From the NCBI GenBank assembly GCA_022702545.1, contig JAHRBC010000005.1, forward strand, positions 4,030,001-4,094,000: a DNA stretch of 64,000 nucleotides, read 5' to 3'. Under the pieces are notes generated by a model that did not search any database, was not told the origin of the DNA, and was given only the letters and a program-made list of their open reading frames with translations. Position numbers and translations under genes: made by a program. How positions within the stretch are numbered: the stretch's first letter is position 1; the number at the start of each line of letters is the position of its first letter. Source of the stretch: Phycomyces nitens (Eukaryota; Mucoromycota; Mucoromycetes; Mucorales; Phycomycetaceae). Shown here one piece after another: positions 55,624-64,000 of the stretch.

Positions 55624-56511
55624 ATGTCAACATCGTTGCCCCCATCTGCATTGCAGGGATTACCTGATGCACTTGCTGCATTCCTGAGCAACATGCATGT
55701 TCAATTCACTGAACTCCAGAGCCGAACTGCCCAGTTGGAGACTCTTGCTGCTGCCAATGCCCGATTGACCTCGGAATTAGAGAATGCCAAGACAATGATT
55801 GCCGATCTCCAAGCTGAGAATGCAATGTTGGCTGGAAAAAATTTTCCTGCCATTTCGAACCCCGCCGGCGCGCCTCAGCCCCCTCTGCAAAATAAAGAGC
55901 CAGGCACTGAAGCTTCAACTTGGGCTCAAACAGTGAGTTCTAACCGCCCTGCCAAGCAAAGACTTGCTCCTTCTGCCCGCCGAGTAGCTGCTTCTACTTG
56001 TATGTTTGTCCTTCCTTCTGGTCCTACTGGATATAAGTATGTGTACATTCCACGTTCTCGCCGCCTTACCCATCGGGAAGTCCGCCAATCTCTCAGAACC
56101 CTTGGTGTGGAATCCTCGCACCTTTTGGACATTACTTTTCCTGCTCGTAGTGTTGTTGGCATCCTTGTGCACTTCCAGTATCTCTCTGAGTTCCAAGCCC
56201 AGTTGTCTTCTGCCTCTATTAAGTGGTTAGATGACTTTGATCCCCTGGATCCAAGTCATATTGCTGATCCCAAATATGCCGGGTTGTCAATTCATGACCG
56301 TGCTCATACTGCTGCCCAGCTTCATCATAACCGCTGTCTCCATGCTCTCAAGTACTTGCGTCCCCATGTTGCTATCCCAGTTGCCCACTTTTTCTGTAAT
56401 GAAGGGTGGATTGCTCCTGAAGATGTCCCCACCCATGTTGCTCCTGGTTCTGGCTTGCTGGAAAACTCCCTCAAAAGATCTCACAGTGGTTCTGTTAGCA
56501 TGTCTGAATGA
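55624..56511 (+). CDS. LINE-1 ORF1 protein (gag-like, coiled coil)
   Basis: ATG at 55624, chosen because LINE-2 has the same start context (MSTSLPPS). 295 codons. Residues 20-70 form a coiled coil (TELQSRTAQLETLAAANARL). The C-terminal half is the best conserved with LINE-2: PRSRRLTHREVRQSLRTLGV, FPARSVVGILVHFQY, FDPLDPSHIADPKY and LRPHVAIPVAHFF. No zinc knuckle seen. ORF1 proteins of LINEs coat the RNA and help form the particle. The stop TGA overlaps the ATG of ORF2 (ATGA at 56508-56511). Intact. Confidence 0.82.
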   Translation: MSTSLPPSALQGLPDALAAFLSNMHVQFTELQSRTAQLETLAAANARLTSELENAKTMIADLQAENAMLAGKNFPAISNPAGAPQPPLQNKEPGTEASTWAQTVSSNRPAKQRLAPSARRVAASTCMFVLPSGPTGYKYVYIPRSRRLTHREVRQSLRTLGVESSHLLDITFPARSVVGILVHFQYLSEFQAQLSSASIKWLDDFDPLDPSHIADPKYAGLSIHDRAHTAAQLHHNRCLHALKYLRPHVAIPVAHFFCNEGWIAPEDVPTHVAPGSGLLENSLKRSHSGSVSMSE

Positions 56512-59500
56512 GTGACATCTCATTAGGACTTTGGAATGCTAATGGGCTTCAACGCCGTGCTATTCATGATATTCTTCAACACTGTCAGTCCTTACATATG
56601 CTTTTTATTACAGAAACTTGGCTTCTCTCTCCTTCTCTCATTCCTACTTCCTGGTCTCAAATCCATCTTTATGGTTCTCCAGTTGCTGGCTCATATCGTG
56701 GTTCCATGGGAGTCTCAGTTCTCATCTCCCCTTCCTGTCCTTACCCAGTTACCCAAGTCCCTATGCCCTCCAAATATGCCCTTGCTGTCAAGATTGGCTC
56801 ACTCCGTATTATATGCCTATACCTCCCCCCCCACTATGTCTACACCTGATGCACTTGTCATTCTATCCTCCCTTCCTTTGACACATGATACTATTATCTG
56901 TGGTGATCTGAATGCATGCTTGGGTTCTCTCACAGGTGACTATGCAACCAATTCACGTGGTCTTGCCTTATGCCAATGGATTAAAGAGCGCCAGCTTCAT
57001 GTTGTCAATGGTGACCTGGCTCCTTCTATCCCCACTTACCTCTCCTTCCGCCTCAATGTTGAAATCAGCAGCATTGTTGACCTATTCTTGACCAATATGA
57101 CCCTCCAAAACGCCTCTCTTGATATCCACATTGACCTCTCCCTTAACTCTGACCACCACCTACTATGCCTCTCTTTCCAATATGATTTTGACTCCCCCTC
57201 CCCCTCCTCTCCACCCCCCTTGAGGCAAACATGGAACCTCTCACGCCTCCAAGAACCTGATGTCAGCCAACTCTATGCCAATACTTTTATGACCATGTCT
57301 ACTGACTTCAAGCACACTCTCCTTACACTCACACAAGACCCTCCAACTACCTGTCCTCCAATTGATCTCCTCACTGATCAGTTCAATTCTCTCCTTTATG
57401 ACTCCCTGACCAGTTCAGTTGGCAAGCGTCCCTCACGTCCTAAGCACTGGAAAGCCTTCTGGAACCCCTCCTTGCAACAAGCTGCTGACCATCGCAATTT
57501 CTGTTATAAGAAGTGGCGGTGTGCCAGTGGTATTGACAAGATCCCTTGGTGGGATAAGCACACTAAGGCCCAGACTGAATTTCGCTCCCAAGTCCAAACT
57601 GCCAAACGTCAATCCTGGCATGCCTTTTGCAGATCAATGGAACGTGATTTTGCCAAGGCCACATCAAAGATCAAGCAACTGAAACGTAGGCGCCAACCCC
57701 AGCACGTTTTCCAACATGATGATGGTGCAGCCCATGCAGCTTCTATCATGTGTGACCACCTTGCCTCTGTCTATAGTGGACATCTTCTTCCTGTTTTGCG
57801 CCCACCCCCTCCTTCATCCTCTACTGCTCTGCCTTTTGCCTCTGCTGACTCCCCACTTGATTCTTCAATGGTGGAGGGATGCATGCGATTCATGCCTAAC
57901 TGCAAAGCCCCTGGTCCAGATCATATACGTGCTGAAATGCTTAAGCCCCTTCGTCCCCACATTGCCCCTATCCTTGCACTCCTTTTCACCCTATGCTGGC
58001 AATGGTCCTATGTCCCTCTCCTTTGGCGTCAAGCCCAGGTGTTCCCTATCTACAAAAAGGGAGATCCTACTCAGGCTGCCAACTATAGGCCAATTTCACT
58101 CACTTCTGTCCTAAGAAAACTGCTTGAAATGTGCCTCTCTCCCCTCCTACACCAGTTCTCTCCCTCTCTTGACGTTGCCCAGGGTGGATTTCGCCCTAGA
58201 CGTGGTGCAATGGATCAAGCTCTCTGCCTTCATGACCTTATGAAAGCTTATTTCCACCGCCATAACCATTACCCAGTTGTTGCTTTTCTGGATATCAAAG
58301 CTGCTTATGACACTGTAGATCGACGTGTCATCTGGGATGCTCTGGCCAAACGATCCACTCCCCCTGCTCTTCTTGGTCTTCTGGTCAACCTCTTTGACAA
58401 TGTCTCCATTTCTGTTCTCCTTGGAAACTTCTCTTCACACTCCTTTGCCCCTGTTACTGGTGTTCTCCAGGGTTCAGTTCTCAGCCCCCATCTGTACTCC
58501 ATCTATGTCAACTCCTTACCTCCTCTCCTGCGCACAGTTGCCTCCCCCCTCTCCTCCACCTATGTCCCCTCCAAGTCCCCCTCCTCCTTGGAGTCTTACC
58601 AGTCCCTCCTTGGCCCATCTGGTGCCAATGGTTTTGACCATCCTGTTGCCCCCACCCCCATAAACTCACTCCTTTTGCTGACGATGTAGCAATCTTTGGT
58701 TCTGCTGCTAATGTCCAGAGTATGCTCAACCTTGCTGCCCAACATTCATATGCACTTGGCTATCGTTGGAGTCCCTCAAAATGTGCCATCCTTTACCCTC
58801 CTTCCCGTTCTCTTCGCCATCCCAATCTCTCTCTGTATGGTGAGTTACTCCCTGCAGTAGATGAGTTCATCTACCTTGGTATGCCCTTTTGTAATAAGGG
58901 TATTTTTGGCCCCTCTATTGTCACACATCGCCGTTCTGGAACGTTGGCTACCATGGCTACCCTCAATGCTGTTGGGGCCTGCAGATCTGGCTTTTCCCTC
59001 CTTTTGAGCTCAAGACTCTATCGCACTTTTGTTTGCCCCAAATTTGAGTATGGCCTTGCTATCTCACGTCTATTACAAAAGGATCTTACCCAGCTTGAAA
59101 AGATCCAGGACAAATGCTTGCGCATGATAGTTGGTGGGCATGCTACTTCCTCAACAGCTGTCCTCAAACACATATGTAACCTACCCTCCATGCGATTTCG
59201 TGCTGATATCCTCATCACCAAGTTCTGTATCCGTGCTCATTACCTTCCTTCTGGCTGTTTATTGTCTCTCCTTCATCTTCACCATCCCCAATCCTCCTCT
59301 CTCGCCTCCCTTCGTCAGAACCCACTGCTTCTCAGCATCCCACTTGATCTGAATGTTCATTCTTCCAATGCCTTGTCACGCCACTTTGAGTCTTTTTGAC
59401 AACAAAAGTTTGACCAATTCAGGGGGTCCACAAGCCAAATCCTGCTCCTTGCCTGCCGCCCTCTTCTGGAAGTGGATCCAGTATTGTTTCTACCTGCAAC

Positions 59501-59828
59501 TCGTGTTGAACGTGGCCGTTTGGTTCGTTGGAGAATGGGCTGGCTTCCTGGCAAACCTAGAGAGTGCACTTGCCAACAGGACCATACCTCAAGACGCCAT
59601 CTCCAAACCTGCACTGCTATTCCTTCTGACCTCCTTGCCATTCTTCCTCCTCCTCCCACTCCTGATATCAACACCATTGACTATGCCCTCACTTCCCTGC
59701 CTACCACTGCTACCACACGCCCCTCCTACTGGACTGCCCTCCTTACCATCCTCTGGCATATTGACATCCTCTGTAACCCAGATGGAGACTATGCCCATGA
59801 GACTGATCATGGCCTTTCTTGGCATTAG
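56508..59828 (+). pseudogene. LINE-1 ORF2: endonuclease and reverse transcriptase, frame-broken
   Basis: Apurinic-type endonuclease (LWNANGL, FITETWL, IICGDLNACLGSL, ISSIVDLFLTN, NSDHHLLCLSF), then reverse transcriptase (KAPGPDHIRAEMLKPL, ANYRPISLTSVLRKLLE, VAFLDIKAAYDTVDRRV, GVLQGSVLSPHLYSIY, FADDVAIFGSA as catalytic box near 58670) and a C-terminal zinc motif CTCQQDHTSRRHLQTC. Breaks: a C-run frame change at 56825-56832, another in a C-rich stretch near 58650, and a TGA at 59397-59399 after the SRHFESF motif. Stop TAG at 59826-59828. All domains are still recognisable, so the damage is light. Confidence 0.9.
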
Positions 59829-60108
59829 TTTAGCTAGATTTCTTTTCTTTCTTTCCACTCTTTCTGAAATGTTTCTTGTTCTGTAAATCTGTCTCCTCCC
59901 TTTCACTGTTACACCTTTTTACACAGCTGCAAAGTGGAGAGCAGGTTCAGGCTTTTAGCTTAGTATGATTTGTTTCCCTTCTCCCCCTCTACTTTTTTTG
60001 TCTTTGTGATTTCCTTAGACTTTTTTGTTCCTCTCTTTTGCACCTGGGATGCTATATGATCTATAGATCGCCAGCATTATATCCCTATAATAAAAAATAA
60101 TCTTTAAT

Positions 60109-60148
60109 CTGAGCTAAACGGGCATACTCTTTCTGACACGTGTGTTGT
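60109..60148. repeat. Partial tRNA-Thr copy / LINE-1 target duplication
   Basis: Starts with 14-15 bases equal to the 5' end of the tRNA-Thr gene (minus strand), then CTCTTTCTGACAC as at 54631-54643. Not a functional tRNA. Confidence 0.75.
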
Positions 60149-61103
60149 GGGCAGGTTCGGTTTCGACCATGAAGCCGGACCAAGAGCCTGGACATAGACG
60201 TAGGAGGTGTCGGAGGCCGGGCTAGCCCGAGTAAGAAGTCCGAGCCAAATGAGTTGGGCGGGTTTCTGGTGAGGTGACGTTGGTAGGGCGATCCCCGAGT
60301 TTCTATATTTTTCTTTCTTCCTAGTCTTTTCCCGTTTTTTATTTTATCACATTTATTTATTTCCTTTTTTATATTATTTCCTTTTCTATTTCTTTTGTGA
60401 ATCCTTGACACCTTCTTGCAGGATTGCACCATTTAACACCTCTTTAAACAATTGTCTTTGTACAATGTACTTCTTCCATTTTTATCTTTATTATTTTTAC
60501 AATATTTTTATACTATACTTTATCACACTGGTCTAGAATTGCATCATTTTATTCACTTATTTCTTTATTCTTCGTTTTACATTGACTGCAATGGCACAAT
60601 TCCATCCAGTTATTTTATTATTTTTTGTTATTCTTTTTCGATTCTGAATGTCTATAAAAGACATTCAGTTTTCAATCAATAAAACATATCTTTTGTTGGG
60701 TTTAATACCGGTTCTATTTTATTTTATTTGTACTTTTCAATCTCTGAAGAGCAGTGATATTTTGCCCGGTTACATTTTGGGAATATACTGTTGAGTTTCG
60801 TTAGTCATTTTCTTTATCTATATTATTGTTTTACTATTTGCCGTCGTTCGTCACTATACACAACCGTATACACACATCACGCATCATTTCGCTTATAGAA
60901 TATTTTTCCCCAAAAATTTCCTTTTTTAGTAATTATTTGCCAATACCTATCTACCCATAGCAACATTGAACATCCCCAAGCATCCATCGTCTAAGACGTC
61001 GCATCCAACAGCCATAACACCATCCTCAACATGCTTACCCGTCATAGCACCCACTGACCAAGTCTCAGAACGATCGAACAACTTTTTTCCGTTGAGATTA
61101 CCG

Positions 61104-61987
61104 ATGTCAACATCATTGCCCCCATCTCTCATGCAGGGAATGCCAAGTGATCTCATGGCATACCTTGCTGATCTTACCAAGAAGGTCGATGCCCTCACTG
61201 CTGCCAGTGCCCACTGGGAAGCCGTTGCGGCCAAAAACATCCGGTTGACAGAAGAACTTGCTGAGACCAAGTTGCAGCTTGCCAAAGTTTTGGGCAAACA
61301 AAACTCTTCCCCCCAGGGTCCAGCCCCTGTTGTTTCACTCTCCGCCCCTGTCCCCACACCCAGTTCCCAGGAACCAGGGTTAGAAGCCTCCACCTGGGCT
61401 GTAAAGGCCAGCGTCCACTGCCCTCCCCCACCCGCAAGAGTCCCTCTCCTCGTCGAGTTGCCGCCTCCCAGCGAGTATTCACTGCCCCCTCTGGCCCCAA
61501 CGGATATGAATACATTTATATCCCACGTTCCCGCCGCCTCACCCATAGGGAAGTGCGCAGTTCCCTCAGAACCCTTGGCGTTGACACAGCTCATCTTCTG
61601 GACATCAACTTCCCTGCTCGCGGCGTTGTGGGTATCCTTGTCCACCTCCAGTTCGCCTCTGACTTCAAGACACAGCTTGAAAAAGCTGGTGTCGAACTCA
61701 TCTTGGATTTCGATCCTTTGGACCCCCAGCACTTGGCTGACCCTAAGTTTAGGGATATGTCAATTGACAACCGTGCTGACAAGGCCATGGAAATCCAGCA
61801 CGATAGGTGCATCCAAGCCCTTAAGTTCCTGCACCCCCATGTTGCCATACCTGTGGCCCATTACTTTGTTGAAGCAGGCTGGATCTGTAACGACGAAGTG
61901 CCCACTCGTACAGCTTTGGAGGGTGATGTTGAATCAGCCTTCAAAAGAAAACGTAGCCTTGCTCCCAGCGACCATATGGAAGAATGA
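61104..61987 (+). pseudogene. LINE-2 ORF1 protein, one frameshift
   Basis: ATG at 61104 (MSTSLPPSLMQG). N-terminal coiled region (LTKKVDALTAASAHWEAV) and a Pro/Ser-rich linker in one frame. Near 61425, in a C-rich run, the homologous frame changes; the second frame carries PSGPNGYEYIYIPRSRRL, RSSLRTLGVDTAHLLDINF, FDPLDPQHLADPKF and LHPHVAIPVAHYF and ends at 61985-61987. The stop overlaps the ORF2 start as ATGA, the same as in LINE-1. Confidence 0.82.
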
Positions 61988-64000
61988 GTGAGATCTCATT
62001 TGGATTATGGAATGCAAACAGTCTTCAACCCCGTGCTATTAACGACGTGCTCAACCACTGTCAGTCCCTACATATGCTCTTCATCACAGAAACATGGCTC
62101 CTATCACCTGCGCGTATACCCACATCATGGTCCCAAATTCATTTGTACGGATCCCCTGTTGCTGGGAACTACCATGGGTCGATGGGAGTTTCATTGTTAA
62201 TCTCCCCCTCCTGCCCTTATCCCGTCACCCAAATCCCTATGCCCAACAATTATGCCCTTGCAGTCAAGATTGGCACCCTTCGACTGGTTTGCCTATACCT
62301 GCCACCAAACATGCCCACTGCCGATGCCCTTTCCGTCCTCTCAGCCATTCCTTTAACTGATGACACCATTATATGTGGCGACCTCAACACCAGACTGGGT
62401 TCTCTCACTGGTGATTATGCCACCAATTCCCACGGCCTAGCCCTCTGTGAGTGGCTAGAAGAATGCTCCCTTACTGTCCTTAATGGCTCCCTCTCTCCAT
62501 GCACCCCCACCTACATTTCCTTCCGCCGTGATGTTGAAATCAGCAGCATCATTGACCTCTTCATCACCAACACCAACCTCACCAACCCCTCCCTCCACAT
62601 TGCCACCGAACTCTCCTTGGGCTCTGACCACCGCCTCCTCTCCCTTTCCTTTACCTATGCCCTCCAACCTGCCCCTCCCCCTCCCCCTCCCATTCGACGC
62701 CTCTGGAACCTATCCCGTCTCAAGGAACCAGTGTTTAGACTTATATACCTCCACCCTCATCACCAATTCCGCCCCCCTCCATTCCACTCTGCAAGAAATT
62801 GTAGAAAATCCGCCCTCCTCTCCTCCCCCTATTGATGCCCTCACTAACGATTTCAACTCACTCATTTATGACTCTCTTAGTAGCTCAATAGGTAACTGCC
62901 CTCCCCGTCCCCCCAAGTGGAAGAAGTTCTGGACACCTGCCCTTCAAGAGGCAGCCGACCATCGTGATGGTTGCTACAAGCAATGGCATCGAGCTTGTGG
63001 CATAGACAAGATCAATTGGTGGAGCCGGCACCAACGAGCACATCTGGAGTTCCGCCAAGCCGTTCAGACTGCCAAACGTGCTTCCTGGCACGCCTTCTGT
63101 GAGGCTATGGAGAGAAACTTTGGCAAAGCTACCTCCAAAATCAAGCAGTTGAAGCGTCGCCGCCAACCCCAACACACTTTCTAACATGATAATGGTCCCT
63201 CCGCAGCTGCTGAGACAATGCGCGCACACCTGTCCTCTGTCTACAGTGGTCACATCCTTCCCGTCTCCCGTCCTCCCCCTCCTCCTGACACCCTCTCTCT
63301 CACCCCATTTGCCTCTGTTGACTCACCATTCGATTCGTCGATGGTTGAAGAATACATGCGTTGGCTCCCTACCCGAAAAGCCCCTGGCCCAGACCACATT
63401 CACGCAGAAATGCTTAAACCCGTCTGTCGTTTTGTTGCCCCCCTCCTCTCCCTCCTCTTCACCATCTGCTGGCAGTGGTCATACGTTCCTTCCCTCTGGC
63501 GTCAAGCCCAAGTCTTCCCCATCTTCAAAAAAGGGAATCCATCTGAAGCAGCCAACTATCAACCAATCTCCCTCACCTCAGTCGTTAGAAAGCTCTTTGA
63601 GATGTGTATTGCCCCGATCCTTCACTCCCATTCCCCTCCCCTTGACGTCTCCCAAGGTGGTTTCCGTCCTCGTCGTGGTGCCCTCGATCAAGCCCTATGC
63701 CTCCATGATCTCATGAAAGCTCACTATGCCCGTCACCACCACTACCCCGTCGTTGCCTTCCTTGACATCAAGGCTGCCTATGATACCGTTGACCGACGGG
63801 TCATATGGCATGCTCTTGCCCAATGTCAAACCCCTCCCGCTCTTTTGGCCTTACTCGTCAACATGTTTGACAATGTGTCTATCTCTGTCCTTTTGGGCAA
63901 TTTCGTCTCCTCTCCTTTCGTTCCATCAACGGGTGTGCTGCAAGGTTCTGTCCTCAGCCCCCATCTTTATTCCATTTACATCAACTCCCTGCCACCACTC
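61984..64000 (+). pseudogene. LINE-2 ORF2: endonuclease and reverse transcriptase (partial, broken)
   Basis: Endonuclease: LWNANSL, FITETWL, IICGDLNTRLGSL, ISSIIDLFITN and GSDHRLLSLSF. A frame change near 62735 leads to the frame with LYDSLSSSI-like spacer and KRRRQPQHTF. A TAA at 63182-63184 stands where LINE-1 has Gln (CAA-to-TAA transition), and the same frame then stays open to the window end with KAPGPDHIHAEMLKPV, ANYQPISLTSVVRKLFE, VAFLDIKAAYDTVDRRV and GVLQGSVLSPHLYSIY. The FADD box would lie beyond the window. Confidence 0.88.

Larger units (their letters stand above)
54653..60108 (+). mobile_element. LINE-1 (non-LTR retrotransposon, endonuclease type), full length
   Basis: About 5.4 kb with a 5' untranslated region, ORF1, ORF2 and an A-rich 3' end (AATAAAAAATAATC near 60100). 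It is flanked by a duplicated stretch of about 40 bases that includes the first 15 bases of the tRNA-Thr gene (54612-54652 and 60109-60148, differing at a few bases). The first is in the intact tRNA and the second follows the LINE tail, as expected for target-primed insertion. The 5' limit is inferred from the end of this duplication. Confidence 0.75.
60149..64000 (+). mobile_element. LINE-2, same family as LINE-1, cut by the window end
   Basis: A second LINE head-to-tail with LINE-1. The 5' region 60149-61103 has no gene: GC-richer bases at the start, then a pyrimidine-rich stretch and CAATCAATAAAACAT near 60673 that also appears, altered, in LINE-1. ORF1 and ORF2 align with LINE-1 along their length. 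ORF2 runs off the window in the reverse transcriptase domain. Confidence 0.85.

Noticed and set aside
60109..60124. Second tRNA-Thr gene
   Set aside because: Only the first 14-15 bases match; there is no anticodon arm or T arm.

Overview
The window looks like fungal nuclear DNA, most likely from an early-diverging lineage of the Mucoromycota/Mucorales type. The reasons are AT-rich intergenic DNA, short GTAAGT...TAG introns, a Zn2Cys6-type regulator, a thaumatin-like protein and a GH16 wall enzyme, followed by dense fungal-type transposons. I cannot name the species from sequence alone.

Layout. Positions 1-4763 hold three host genes: the 3' part of a transcription factor, an intronless thaumatin-like secreted protein, and a four-exon GH16 enzyme on the minus strand. 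Positions 4764-9070 show no convincing gene. Positions 9075-15982 hold a Tc1/mariner relic with a second Tc1 element inserted at a TA inside its coding sequence, then a decayed MULE whose transposase is followed by an OTU-like cysteine protease region. Positions 15983-20460 are AT-rich with a broken Ty3/Gypsy integrase and two runs of tiny exon-like segments.

Positions 20470-54540 form one nested retrotransposon/DNA-transposon array that can be unpacked to the base from target-site duplications (TSDs). Gypsy-1 runs from 21562 to 53868 on the minus strand and sits in a solo LTR that itself sits in another solo LTR. Gypsy-1 carries CACTA-1 (25790-32202, in gag), Gypsy-2 (33070-45499, in its 5' LTR; Gypsy-2 carries CACTA-3, 36053-42069, in pol) and a copia-like solo LTR (45697-53760, also in its 5' LTR). 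That solo LTR carries CACTA-2 (46049-53729), which carries a second copy of the Tc1 element (52107-53447). When the pieces are joined, the Gypsy-1 5' LTR is 318 bases, the same length as its intact 3' LTR.

The array ends 14-18 bases from the 3' end of a tRNA-Thr(UGU) gene (54554-54626, minus). On the tRNA's other side lie two head-to-tail LINEs (54653-60108 and about 60149 to the window end), the first of which appears to have duplicated part of the tRNA gene. The tRNA therefore looks like the seed of the array.

The least familiar material is the CACTA family. Three divergent copies share CACTGCAAAAAT ends and 3-base TSDs. Each has a Tnp2-type transposase with an N-terminal Cys/His exon, a convergent second gene that I do not recognise, and a long AT-rich segment that reads like a third, micro-exon unit. 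Recurrent CGA-to-TGA stops and transition-only LTR differences suggest CpG-type decay of these elements.
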